Below are positions 14,280-22,478 of a stretch of 22,697 nt of DNA, piece after piece. A program made the translations under genes and the position numbers. Source of the stretch: a bacterium (GTDB taxonomy: Bacteria; Planctomycetota; J058; JAJDCP01). Where the stretch lies: assembly GCA_030428695.1 (NCBI GenBank), contig JAUIEM010000131.1:1-22697 (forward strand), read 5' to 3'. Position 1 is the first letter of the stretch. Every line of letters begins with the position of its first letter. The notes beneath the pieces are model-generated. The model made no database searches. It was not told where the DNA came from and saw nothing but the letters and a program-made list of their open reading frames with translations.

Positions 14280-14960
14280 ATGCCCGGGCTGACCGCCGAC
14301 GAGCTCCTGCCCCTGCCGCTCTACGAACGACTGCGCCCCCGCCTGCGGCCCTGGATGCTGGAGGTGAAGGCGCGCCGCCGCGTCGAGCTGGCGGGCTTCT
14401 GGTTGCAGTTCGAGTGCCGCGCGACCGTCCGCTACCACCTTCACGAGGTGCTGCGCCTGGTCCCCGCCCCTGACCCGGCGCTGATCGCCGAGGAGCTGCG
14501 CCTCGCGGCCGCCAGCCTGGCCGGACCCGGCAGCCTGGCCTGCAGCGCCTACCTGCACGAGGCCCCCGCGGAGCAGCGCGTCGAGAGCCTGCGCCTGCTG
14601 CTCGACGACGGCCGCGCGGTCGCTCCCGTCCCGGCCGACGGCGACCGCGGCTGCGTGCGCGCGCTGCGCTTCGCCACCGGCGCGCGGCAACCGGTCGCGC
14701 TGGCGTGCGACGGACGGGTGCAGCCCCTGCCCGCCGAGACCCGCCGCGCCCTCGCAGGGGACCTCGGCCTGCGGGCCCAGAACGTCGCGCGCGCCCTGCA
14801 CCTCCCGTGCGCGCTGCGGGCCTTCAAGGCGGCGGGAGTGTTCGCGCGGCCTCAGGCGCCAGTCGCGCAGGTGCCGGCCTCGACCGGGGCCCCGAGCACG
14901 CGACGCAGCACACGCTCGGCGTTGCCGGCGGCGAACGCGCTGATCAGCGCGTCGTCGTAG
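14280..14960 (+). CDS. DUF3501-like protein with antisense-overlapping tail
   Basis: This 226-aa protein starts at an ATG with GAGGAGG 5 nt upstream. Residues 1-110 match the DUF3501 pattern: LTADELLPLPLYERLRPRLR, a basic RRRVELAGFWLQFECRATVRYHLHEVLRLV block, and IAEELRLAA leading into LHEAPAEQRVESLRLLLDD. DUF3501 proteins are about 190-200 aa, of unknown biochemistry, and often sit beside rubrerythrin-like or Fe-S proteins in stress contexts. None is adjacent here. The last 36 or so residues are Ser/Ala/Thr-rich and encoded opposite the 3' end of the M19 peptidase gene (109-bp overlap), so the natural stop may have been lost. Family call moderate; function unknown. Confidence 0.72.
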   Translation: MPGLTADELLPLPLYERLRPRLRPWMLEVKARRRVELAGFWLQFECRATVRYHLHEVLRLVPAPDPALIAEELRLAAASLAGPGSLACSAYLHEAPAEQRVESLRLLLDDGRAVAPVPADGDRGCVRALRFATGARQPVALACDGRVQPLPAETRRALAGDLGLRAQNVARALHLPCALRAFKAAGVFARPQAPVAQVPASTGAPSTRRSTRSALPAANALISASS

Positions 14961-15826
14961 CCCCGCGCGGAGAGGAAGTCGAACAGCCGGGGATAGCTGC
15001 TGCAGTCGGGCAGCTCGACCACCGAGTGGCCGATGCCGTCGTAGTCCGAGCCGAGCGCGAGGGCGTGGGGGCCGGCGACGTCGAGCACGTGCTCGAAGTG
15101 GCGCAGCACATCCTCGAGATGCGCCTCCGGCCCGGCGCTGAGGAAGGGCGGGTAGAAGTTCAGGCCGATCACCCCCCCGCTGCGCCCGATCGCGCGCAGC
15201 TGGGCGTCGTCGAGGTTGCGCTTGTGGTCGCGCACCGCCCGGGCGTTGGCGTGGCTGTTGAACAGCGGTCCCGGGCACAGCTCGGCGATCTCCCAGAAGC
15301 CGTCGGGGTTGATGTGGGCGGTGTCGATCAACATGCCGAGCGCCGCCGCGCGGGCGACCGCTCGCTTCCCGAACGCGGTCAGCCCGCCGCGAGGGTTCGC
15401 GCAGCCCCGGCCGAGCTCGTTGTCGCCGTTCCAGACCACGCCGAGATAGCGCGCGCCGAGCGCGTACATCTCCTCGAGGGCGGCGATGCTGCCCGCGAGG
15501 GCCTTGCCGTTCTCGATGCCGGAGAACAGCGCGAGCTTGCCCGCGGCCCGCGCCCGCTCGAGGTCCTCGTAGCGCGTCGCGCGCAGGCAGGCGTCGGCGT
15601 GCTTGTCGGCGAGCTCGACGGTCAGGTGCAGCTGGGCGAGGGCCGAGGCCCGCGGCTCGGTCTCCTTGTCGTGGACGAAGGCGACGGCGAACACCGCGCC
15701 GAGCCCTCCGGCCCGTGCCCTCTCGAGGTCGATGTGCCCGCCGGAGCGGCGCGTCAGGTCGCGGCAGCCCTCGGCGAGCAGGGCGCTCGGCAGGTCACAG
15801 TGCAGGTCGATCACCGGGCGCGGCAT
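14852..15826 (-). CDS. Membrane dipeptidase, peptidase family M19
   Basis: This 324-aa protein starts at ATG 15826 with GGAGGG 4 nt upstream. All metal ligands of the two-zinc M19 barrel are present: H9 and D11 (DLHCD), bridging E105 (GIENG), H171 (LIDTAH), H192 (NSHANAR) and D261 (GSDYDG). The characteristic HKRNLDD segment follows H192. M19 enzymes hydrolyse dipeptides, often tolerating a D-amino acid at the C-terminal position. Despite the family name, no signal peptide or membrane anchor is seen, so it is probably cytoplasmic and involved in peptide or peptidoglycan-fragment recycling. Its 3' end overlaps the convergent DUF3501-like gene. Confidence 0.94.
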   Translation of the reverse strand: MPRPVIDLHCDLPSALLAEGCRDLTRRSGGHIDLERARAGGLGAVFAVAFVHDKETEPRASALAQLHLTVELADKHADACLRATRYEDLERARAAGKLALFSGIENGKALAGSIAALEEMYALGARYLGVVWNGDNELGRGCANPRGGLTAFGKRAVARAAALGMLIDTAHINPDGFWEIAELCPGPLFNSHANARAVRDHKRNLDDAQLRAIGRSGGVIGLNFYPPFLSAGPEAHLEDVLRHFEHVLDVAGPHALALGSDYDGIGHSVVELPDCSSYPRLFDFLSARGYDDALISAFAAGNAERVLRRVLGAPVEAGTCATGA

Positions 15827-15846
15827 CGCTCCCTCCTCTTGTCGGC

Positions 15847-16851
15847 TCAGGTCCCGTCGGCCGCCGGAGGCGTGGGCGCCGACGGGGCCCCGTCCGGCTC
15901 GCCGTGCCGCGTGCGCGTCGCGGTCCGCTGCTTGGGGCGGAACTCGCTGATCACGTGGCGATGCGTCGGATAGGCGAACATCACGTCGGGATCGGCGGCG
16001 ACCGCATCGAGGATCCGGCGTGAGACGTTGTCGGTCGTCACCCGCTTCTGCCGCACCTCGGTCAGGAACCGCAAGGTCAGCTCGACCCCGTGGTCGACGA
16101 CCCGCATCCAGACCACCGACGTCAGCTTGCCCATCTTGAAGTCGAAGGAGCGGGTCATGCTCGAGAAGTCCTTCTTGGCCTCCTCGATCGTCCGCTTCTC
16201 GATCTCCTCGACAGCCTCCAATAGGATGCTTTCGGCTCGCCGCCAGTCGCTGCTGAAGGTGAAAACCAGGCTGAGCTCGTTCCAGATGTGCCGGCTGCCG
16301 TGGGTCCAGTTGTAGACGGAGACGTCGAAGATCTCGCAGTTCGGCACTGTGACGATGCGGCCGGTGGTCTGCTGCTCGCCGACCCAGTTGCCGACCTCCA
16401 TCATCGCCGTCCGGAAGATGCCGATGTCGATCACGTCCCCCATCACCTCGCCGATCTGCACCCGGTCCCCGGTCCGGTACAGCCGGGTCGAGAGCACGAC
16501 GAGCCAGCCGAGGATGCTCGCGAGCACCCGGTGCAGCGCCAGCGCCAGGCCGGCGCCGATGAAGCCGAGGGTGGTCGCGAGGTTGTCGGTGTCGCCGAAC
16601 AGCCAGGCGAAGACGGTCGCGAGCACGAGCAGCAGCGCCAGGTACAGGGCCAGCTTGTTCGCGTAGTAGTGGCGGCGGGGGTCGTCGAAGCGGCGGATGA
16701 TCAGGGTCCGCACGACCAGGATCAGGGTGAAGGAGGCGCAGAGGATGGCGATCCAGTGCCAGGATGCGACCAGCCGGTCGAGCACGCCCTGACGCACCGA
16801 CAGCGGGGCCTGGGCCAGCCAGGGGATCAGGATGGAAGCAAGCGCTGACAT
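15847..16851 (-). CDS. MscS family mechanosensitive channel
   Basis: This is a 334-aa inner-membrane protein with three predicted membrane helices: about 30-50 (WIAILCASFTLILVV), 66-86 (LALYLALLLVLATVFAWLF) and the pore-lining TM3 at about 92-120 (LGFIGAGLALALHRVLASIL). The MscS beta-domain signature TGDRVQIGEVMGDVIDIGIFRT comes next, then VTVPNCEIFD and an alpha/beta cytoplasmic cage domain. It releases solutes under hypo-osmotic shock. Its start overlaps the upstream GT4 gene by 25 bp, so it belongs to the unit beginning at 18559. The Pro/Ala-rich C-terminal tail (about 315-334) is disordered. Confidence 0.93.
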   Translation of the reverse strand: MSALASILIPWLAQAPLSVRQGVLDRLVASWHWIAILCASFTLILVVRTLIIRRFDDPRRHYYANKLALYLALLLVLATVFAWLFGDTDNLATTLGFIGAGLALALHRVLASILGWLVVLSTRLYRTGDRVQIGEVMGDVIDIGIFRTAMMEVGNWVGEQQTTGRIVTVPNCEIFDVSVYNWTHGSRHIWNELSLVFTFSSDWRRAESILLEAVEEIEKRTIEEAKKDFSSMTRSFDFKMGKLTSVVWMRVVDHGVELTLRFLTEVRQKRVTTDNVSRRILDAVAADPDVMFAYPTHRHVISEFRPKQRTATRTRHGEPDGAPSAPTPPAADGT

Positions 16852-17963
16852 TCGGCGAGAACTCCGCGGGCTACCGTCTGGATATCGTACCGTTCCCGCG
16901 CCCTCTGCAGCGCTCCCGCCCCCAGCCGCGCGCGCAGCTCGTCGTCACGGCACAGGCGCAGGATCGCGTCGCGCAGGCTGGCGACGGTCTCGTCTACGTG
17001 CAGGCCGGTCTCACCCTCGACGTTGATCTCCGGCAGGGCCCCCCGCCGGGTCGAGATCGCGGGCAGCCCGCAGGCCTGCGCCTCGCGCAGGGCGCGGCAG
17101 GAGCCGTCGGAGCCCGGCACCAGGAACAGCTTGCAGTCGGCGGCCTGGATCGCGGCGACGAAGCGCTCGCCCGCCAGGTAGCCGGGGGCGAGCAGGCGCT
17201 TCTGCAGGCCGGCGGCCCGGATCGGCTCGTCGACGACCTGCGCGCGGTGCGTGCCGCGGCCGACGAACAGCCCGTACACCCGGTCGTCGGCCGCGCAGGC
17301 CTCACGGAAGGCCTCGATCGCGATCTCGAAGCGGCGGTGGCGCTGCATGCGCGAGACCAGCACGACGACGAAGGCGTCCGTGGGGATCCCGAGCTCCTCC
17401 CGCAGGCCCGGCCCGCGCGGCTCGGGGTTGAAGCGCGCGAGGTCGACCGCGGTCTCGATCGGCGACAGACGCGCGGCCGGCAGGCCCTCCCGCGCTCGCA
17501 GCTCCTCGCGCACCGCCGAGGAGATGCAGAACACGTGGTCGGAGAACTTCCGGAACAACAGCCGGGTGCGCCAGCTGTCCGGCGGCACCGCCCCGTCGTA
17601 CAGGGTGCGCACGATCGGCGGCCGCAGCGCGCTGTAGCGCCGGGTGTAGCCGGCCAGCAGGTGGTCGTTCTGTTGATGGCAGTGGATCAGGTCGAAGCGC
17701 TCCTCCTTCAGCCACGACTTCAGGCGCAGGGCGTCGCGCACGTTGGAGAACAGCCGCAGGTGCTTGGAGAGGATGAAGTCCTCGCGCACCGGCACCCCCC
17801 GCTCCTCGGCCTGCTCCGCGATCGCCGAGCGCCGGCCGTCGGGGTCGGAGCCGCAGGCGAACGCGACCTCGGCCCCGAGCTCGCGCTCGGCCCGGGCGAG
17901 GTTGAGCGCGGGCTCCGCCGGGCCGGTCCACTTGTAGTTGCTGAACAGGTGCAGGATCTTCAC
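16827..17963 (-). CDS. GT4 family glycosyltransferase
   Basis: This 378-aa protein starts at GTG 17963, overlapping the upstream stop by 4 bp (GTGA). The N-terminal domain has VKILHLFSNYKWTGPAEP and FDLIHCHQQNDHLLA. The C-terminal domain has VVVLVSRMQRHRRFEIAIEA, VYGLFVGRG and RLLAPGYLAGERFVAAIQAAD. Its donor-site motif has Asp instead of the first Glu of EX7E (GSDGSCRALREAQACGLPAI), followed by a normal GALPEINVEGETGL. It probably acts in the same surface-glycan pathway as the main cluster. A longer reading frame continues upstream but lies within the preceding gene. Confidence 0.92.
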   Translation of the reverse strand: MKILHLFSNYKWTGPAEPALNLARAERELGAEVAFACGSDPDGRRSAIAEQAEERGVPVREDFILSKHLRLFSNVRDALRLKSWLKEERFDLIHCHQQNDHLLAGYTRRYSALRPPIVRTLYDGAVPPDSWRTRLLFRKFSDHVFCISSAVREELRAREGLPAARLSPIETAVDLARFNPEPRGPGLREELGIPTDAFVVVLVSRMQRHRRFEIAIEAFREACAADDRVYGLFVGRGTHRAQVVDEPIRAAGLQKRLLAPGYLAGERFVAAIQAADCKLFLVPGSDGSCRALREAQACGLPAISTRRGALPEINVEGETGLHVDETVASLRDAILRLCRDDELRARLGAGALQRARERYDIQTVARGVLAECQRLLPS

Positions 17964-18559
17964 GCGCGCCGCTTTCCCTGCACGATCGGATAGTGCCGCA
18001 CGTGCAGCTTCTGGGCCCGGGACCACACCGGGGCGACGCTGCCGTCGGCGGCGACCGGGTACTCCTGGCTGACGGTGAAGGGCGTGCCTTTCCAGGCGCC
18101 GAACATCCGCACCACCCAGCCCTTGCGCGGGTGCAGCGCGATCTTCTGCGAGACCTTCTCGAAGCCCGCGCAGGCGACGGTGCGCGCGTCGGCCGCCCAG
18201 CTCACCGGCAGCGCCGGGAAGTCGAGCAGCGCCGGCATCTCCTGGACCGGGTGCAGGTAGCCGCTGCCCGGCACCGGATTGACGATGCGCGTGCTGCCCC
18301 CTGCCTGCCTGTGCTCGGCCTCGATCAGCGTGCCGAGCGCGCCGTCGAGGATGATGCGGAAGCTCTGCTCGCCCGCCTCTTCCGGGGCCAGGACGAGCTC
18401 GACGTGGTCACCGAGCGCGGTCGCGGTGTAGACCCAGCGCCGCACCACCCCGACCACCTTCGGCGTCCCGGCCGGGGAACCAGGGGGCGGCGGACGCTGG
18501 ACCTCGTAGTCGACGGTCCAGCGGCCGAGGGCGAGGCAGCCTTCCATGTTCGGGTGCAC
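17960..18559 (-). CDS. Unrecognised 199-aa protein coupled to GT4 and MscS genes
   Basis: I do not recognise a family. A GTG at 18559 is taken as the start because GGGAGG stands 6 nt upstream; the ATG four codons later is too far from it. The protein is beta-rich (WTVDYEVQ, VRRWVYTATALGDHVELVLAP, FRIILDGALGTLIEAEH), with a Pro/Gly loop at about 22-32 and a basic C-terminus ending QGKRRA. It has no signal peptide or membrane segment. It overlaps the downstream GT4 by 4 bp, so the two are translated together, and MscS follows. It may be a lipocalin- or jelly-roll-like binding protein, but that is only an impression. Confidence 0.75.
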   Translation of the reverse strand: MHPNMEGCLALGRWTVDYEVQRPPPPGSPAGTPKVVGVVRRWVYTATALGDHVELVLAPEEAGEQSFRIILDGALGTLIEAEHRQAGGSTRIVNPVPGSGYLHPVQEMPALLDFPALPVSWAADARTVACAGFEKVSQKIALHPRKGWVVRMFGAWKGTPFTVSQEYPVAADGSVAPVWSRAQKLHVRHYPIVQGKRRA

Positions 18560-18662
18560 GTGTCGCCTCCCGGGCGTGAGGGGAGTGGACGATAGCGCAG
18601 CCCCGAGGACAGGTCAAGCGCGCTGAGAACGGGCCCCCGGCAGAAGAGGAGCGCTCCGCAGG

Positions 18663-18668
18663 TATAAT
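18663..18668 (+). promoter_or_regulatory. -10 element TATAAT for the 18704 gene
   Basis: A perfect TATAAT stands out in GC-rich DNA 41 nt before the ATG at 18704. Transcription would start near 18675, leaving a leader of about 29 nt with GAGG (18693-18696). No convincing -35 box lies 16-18 nt upstream, so an activator may be needed. Confidence 0.5.
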
Positions 18669-18703
18669 CAGCGCAACGATCATCCCCCACGCGAGGCAGA
18701 GCT

Positions 18704-19510
18704 ATGGCCGATCCCTCCGACGAGGCCACCGCGGAGAACGTCCGGCGCGACGCGAAGGACTCCCGCCCCGACCGCGGCCGAGCGCCCTGCTACGTGTTCG
18801 TCTTCGTCCCCTCGCCCACCTACGCGGAGGCCCAGGCCTGGGCCGACCGCGAGCTCGAAGGCCAGCCCCGCAGCGTGCGCGGCGCGGCCGACCTCTGGTG
18901 GACCGTGTTCCGCGAAGAGCTCGACCACCACGAGACCCGCGTCGCGACGCTGGAAGAGCGCTGGAAGGAGCGCGTCGGCAGCGGGCGGCTCGAGGTGCAC
19001 GTCTGGCCGACCGCTGACCTCGAGACCCCCCTGAGCGAGCAGACCGAGGCGCTGTTCGGAGACCGACGCTACGCCGACGCGCTGTCGATCGCCCTCGACA
19101 CCCCCGGGTCCTGCGTGGTCGCCTCGCCGAACCACGCCATCAGCTTCGACGTCGCCCCCCTCTCCCACCCGCTGGAAGACCTGCTCAAGCTCGCCTGGCG
19201 GGTCCTCGAAGGCTGCGAGCCCCTGCGCTGCCTGTTCCATGACAGCCCCGGTCAGCACCGCTGGCTGTACGAGCCCGGTCGCGTGCGCATCCTCGCCTTC
19301 CGCGAAGCCTTCAGCCGCCGCCCGGACACCCGCGGCAAGACGATCCTGACCGCGCCGTGCTCTCCACGCTCCTTCGCGGAGGCCGTCGGCCGCTGCGCCG
19401 ACCGCGTCCTGGGGGTCCACGGCGAACGCGGCTACGAGGAGCTGTGGAAGCGCCCCTTCCCCCGCCGCTCGCGGCAGGTGCTGGGGGTCGAGCTCGCGAA
19501 GCGGGGGTAG
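18704..19510 (+). CDS. Unrecognised 268-aa cytoplasmic protein
   Basis: No family is recognised. After a charged, probably disordered N-terminus (1-27) comes a hydrophobic strand CYVFVFVPSPTYAEAQAWAD (29-48). Acidic helices follow (about 65-95), then a middle part with the SIALDTPGSCVVASPNHAISFDV strand pair and a C-terminal basic tail (KRPFPRRSRQ). The overall alpha/beta pattern and the lack of a signal peptide or membrane segments suggest a soluble protein. It has its own TATAAT box and a GAGG ribosome site 7 nt before the ATG, and converges with the FHA-kinase gene. It is a single-gene transcript, so context gives no clear functional hint. Confidence 0.78.
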   Translation: MADPSDEATAENVRRDAKDSRPDRGRAPCYVFVFVPSPTYAEAQAWADRELEGQPRSVRGAADLWWTVFREELDHHETRVATLEERWKERVGSGRLEVHVWPTADLETPLSEQTEALFGDRRYADALSIALDTPGSCVVASPNHAISFDVAPLSHPLEDLLKLAWRVLEGCEPLRCLFHDSPGQHRWLYEPGRVRILAFREAFSRRPDTRGKTILTAPCSPRSFAEAVGRCADRVLGVHGERGYEELWKRPFPRRSRQVLGVELAKRG

Positions 19511-19568
19511 TCGGGGCGACCAGGCGAAGGTTGATTGGGTCGAGCCGCTCGTCCGCGGACGGTAGCCC

Positions 19569-21881
19569 CTACGTCTTGCGCCGCGTCTTGACCGCCGTCC
19601 GCTTCGCGCTGAGCCGCGGCACGGTGGTCTTCTCCATCCAGCGCTGCAGGGGACGCATCGCCGCCGCCAGCTGCTTGGCCCGACGCGCCTTGTCGCCGGC
19701 GCCGAACAGGATCTCCTCGGCCTTCGAGGCGAGGACGCTGTCGACCTTGGCGGAGACCCGTTGGCGGACGCTCTCCAGCGCACGGTCCTGGCGGCGGGTG
19801 ATCGCCTTCATCGAGTAGAGGATGCGGCCGATGCGGATGTCGGGCATCTTCTGGATCTGGATCGCGATCGCCTTGTTGAGCTGGGCGCGGGTCGCGAGCT
19901 TGTTCTCGACGGCCGCCTTGGCGTAGAAGCCGTCCCGCCGCACGATCGTGCTGATCTCGACCAGGCGTTTGATCTTGCCGTACTGGGTCGCGTTGAGCAG
20001 CTGCGCCTGCTCGACCCGCTCGAGCAGGTTCGGCTCCTCGTCGGGGCTCGCGTCGCACAGCTCGACGAGGCGCTCGAGGCTGAGCAGGCGCAGGCTGACG
20101 ACGGCGGCGAGCAGGAGCAGGTCGCTCTCGACCAGGTAGCGCCGCTGCGGCTTGCTCTCCTCCTCGACGCGCGCTGCGGCGGGCGCAGGCACGGGCGGGG
20201 CGGCGCGTTGGCTCCTGACGACGCCCGCCGGCTTGAACGCGAGCTGCTCGATGGCGGCGACCACCTCGAGGGCCTTCTGGAAGCGGTGGGACGGGCGCTT
20301 GGCGAGCAGCCGCGCGACCAGCATCTCCAGCTCGGCGGACAGCCCGGCGCGCAGCCGGCGCACCGACGGCACCGGGCTCAGCCGATGCATGTTGAAGGTC
20401 TCCTCGGCGCTCGGGCCGATGAAGGGGGGCTGGCCGGTCAGCATCTCGAACAGGATCACCCCGATCGCGTACAGGTCCGAGCGGTGGTCGACCGTCAGCT
20501 GCGCGCACAGCTCCGGCGACAGGTAGGCCGGCGTGCCGAGCACCCAGCCGCGCCCGCTCGGGCTCTCGGCGGCGGCCGCCGCCGAGGCGAGGCCGAAGTC
20601 GGCGATGCGCACCCGGTGGCAGCCGTCGACGTACAGGCGGCTCGGCCGCAGGTCGCGGTGGAGCACCCCGACCTCGGCGGCGCAGTGCAGCCCGAGCAGC
20701 ACCTCGCGGGCGAGCTGCAGCGCCTCTTCGGGGGGCAGCGGCGAGCGCTTGTCGAGCAGGTCGCGCACGGACTCCCCCGAGCCGCGACCGGTGACGAGGA
20801 ACACGCTGCCGCCGGCCTCGAACAGGTCGTAGATCGGCACGATGTGGGGATCTTCCAGGGCGGCGAGCTTGCCGAGGTCGGCGCGCAGCTGGGCGGCGGC
20901 CCGGGCGTCCGAGGCGATGGCGGGCGGCAGCACCCGCACCAGCACCGGGCGGCCCAGGCGGGTCTGACGCGCGGCGAGCAGGATCCCGGTCGGGGAGCGG
21001 CTCAGCTCCTTCTCGAGGCTGTAGCCGTGGGCCTCCAGCCCGGCCCAGGCGGCCGCCCCGGGACCGCTCTCGGCCGGGGCGGAGGGCGCGCTCGGCGCGG
21101 CGCGGGTCGCCGCGGGATGGCGGGCGGTGCAGGGGGCGACGGACGGGATCGGCCGCGGGGCCGGGGTCGGGGCCGGGGTCGGCGCCGGCACGGCCTCGAG
21201 CGCCGGGCCGCTGTCCCGCGCCGCCCGCCGCGGGGCCGGCGGCCGGGCCGCGATCAGCGACACGTCCCAGGCGTCGGCGGGGGGCGCGCCCTCCCAGGCC
21301 TCCTGGGTCATCGGCGGGGGCGCCGGCCACACGCCGGTCGGGTCGGACTGCGCCTCCCACACATCCTCGTCGGGGACGAGCATCACCTCGGTCTTGCGGT
21401 GCTGGAAGGCCTTCTTCTTGTCGACCGGCTCCGGCGCCGGCCCCGTCGGCTGGTGCCCGTCGGGGAAGACCGGGATCGCCCAGGTCTTGCTGCGCTCGTC
21501 GTCGTCGTCGAAGACATCGAGCTCGGAGTCGGACAGGCCGAGGGTCAGCGACTGGAGCGGATCGTCGAGGTCTTCCTCGGCCTCTCCGACGGCCTCGACC
21601 CGGCCCTCGACCAGACCGAAGCGGACGTTCGAGCCGACCGGGAGCTGCTGCCACTTGCGGCCGATGGACCGGCCGTCGACCCGGGTGCTGCCCTCGGGGC
21701 TGAGGTCGGTCAGCCAGACCACGCCGCTCTTGACCTCGAACCGCGCCTGATCCTCGGCGACGCCGGGATCCGTGAGCCGCAGCCCCGCGTCGGCGGCGGA
21801 GCCGACGGTCAGGGTCGCGTTGAGCGCGATCTTCGTCCCCCGGCTCTGGCCGGAGGTGATGTGCAGGCATGCGCTGTTCAC
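19569..21881 (-). CDS. FHA domain-pseudokinase signalling protein
   Basis: This 770-aa protein begins with GTG 21881 (GAGG 7 nt upstream). Domains are an N-terminal FHA-like region (about 1-95, TVGSAADAGLRLTD to GSTRVDGRSI), an acidic then Pro/Ala-rich linker (96-280), a Ser/Thr kinase fold (about 283-540) and a helical C-terminal region (about 590-770). The kinase fold keeps HRD (408-410), DFG (428-430) and a TPAYLSPE activation end. It has Arg316 in place of the beta-3 ATP-anchoring Lys, Arg415 in place of the catalytic-loop Asn, and no GxGxxG loop. It is therefore probably a pseudokinase. The FHA region also lacks the usual GR and SRxH residues. The C-terminal part resembles two short helical repeats (near FYAKAAVENKLATRAQLNKA) like T2SSE_N-type modules of planctomycete kinases. 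It is likely a scaffold or sensor. Confidence 0.9.
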   Translation of the reverse strand: MNSACLHITSGQSRGTKIALNATLTVGSAADAGLRLTDPGVAEDQARFEVKSGVVWLTDLSPEGSTRVDGRSIGRKWQQLPVGSNVRFGLVEGRVEAVGEAEEDLDDPLQSLTLGLSDSELDVFDDDDERSKTWAIPVFPDGHQPTGPAPEPVDKKKAFQHRKTEVMLVPDEDVWEAQSDPTGVWPAPPPMTQEAWEGAPPADAWDVSLIAARPPAPRRAARDSGPALEAVPAPTPAPTPAPRPIPSVAPCTARHPAATRAAPSAPSAPAESGPGAAAWAGLEAHGYSLEKELSRSPTGILLAARQTRLGRPVLVRVLPPAIASDARAAAQLRADLGKLAALEDPHIVPIYDLFEAGGSVFLVTGRGSGESVRDLLDKRSPLPPEEALQLAREVLLGLHCAAEVGVLHRDLRPSRLYVDGCHRVRIADFGLASAAAAAESPSGRGWVLGTPAYLSPELCAQLTVDHRSDLYAIGVILFEMLTGQPPFIGPSAEETFNMHRLSPVPSVRRLRAGLSAELEMLVARLLAKRPSHRFQKALEVVAAIEQLAFKPAGVVRSQRAAPPVPAPAAARVEEESKPQRRYLVESDLLLLAAVVSLRLLSLERLVELCDASPDEEPNLLERVEQAQLLNATQYGKIKRLVEISTIVRRDGFYAKAAVENKLATRAQLNKAIAIQIQKMPDIRIGRILYSMKAITRRQDRALESVRQRVSAKVDSVLASKAEEILFGAGDKARRAKQLAAAMRPLQRWMEKTTVPRLSAKRTAVKTRRKT

Positions 21882-22017
21882 GGCGGTTCCTCGCTTGGAT
21901 GCGTACCCTGACTCTACAGGAAGCGGCGCACGCGCGCGACTCCCGGACGGGCTCGCGGCGCCGCGGCGGTGACAGGACGGACAGGCGCTGGAGCGGCGGC
22001 GAGCACCGCGCTGCGGC

Positions 22018-22368
22018 TCAGACCGTGATCACGTGATGGGCGCCCATCATCAGGCGGACGATCTGCTTCATCGTCCCGATCTCGCCGACCTCGAGCTGCT
22101 CGCGCAGCCCGAAGCGGTCGAGGCAGGTGCCGCAGCAGATCACGGGCACGCCGAGGCCCGCGAGCAGCTTGAGCCCGAGGAGGGCGCCGGAGCCCTTGCA
22201 GGCCATCCGCACGCCGTCGGTGTAGAGGCAGATCGCGGCGGGCTTGACCTCCTCCGACTCGAGGGAGTGCAGGAAGCTGTCGAGCATCTGCACCCCGAAC
22301 TCCGCCTCCCTCTCCGGCACCGACCCGAGCCCCGCCTGCTTGATCAACACGACCACGCCCTCGTTCAT
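22018..22368 (-). CDS. Stand-alone YedF-type DsrE family protein
   Basis: This 116-aa protein starts at ATG 22368 with AAGGAGG 7 nt upstream. It corresponds to the C-terminal DsrE-like domain of YedF, the sulfurtransferase-like selenium-metabolism protein. Matches are a LDSFLHSLE helix, the CLYTDGVRMACKGS segment, and the CCGTCLDRFGL motif with the cysteine that would carry sulfur or selenium, followed by VGEIGTMKQIV and VITV. The N-terminal TusA-like domain of full YedF is absent, so a partner may supply it. It lies alone between two kinase-family genes on the same strand; a functional link is not evident. Confidence 0.85.
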   Translation of the reverse strand: MNEGVVVLIKQAGLGSVPEREAEFGVQMLDSFLHSLESEEVKPAAICLYTDGVRMACKGSGALLGLKLLAGLGVPVICCGTCLDRFGLREQLEVGEIGTMKQIVRLMMGAHHVITV

Positions 22369-22478
22369 CGCTCGCCCTCCTTCTGGTCCGCGGATTGTAC
22401 GGGGTCGAAGGGAGGGCCGCCACGAGGAGAACCCGTGATGGGGCGCGCGGGCGCTCCGCCGGTTCCGTCTGTGGAGAG

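Noticed and set aside
19761..21911. Long plus-strand frame opposite the FHA-pseudokinase gene
   Set aside because: Low-complexity Gly/Arg/Ala-rich translation with no motifs; the minus strand has clear FHA and kinase signatures. Same reason for the alternative minus frame over 19432-21870.
21954..21965. 12-bp GC palindrome (cgcggcgccgcg)
   Set aside because: Expected by chance in DNA this GC-rich and not positioned next to a recognisable promoter.
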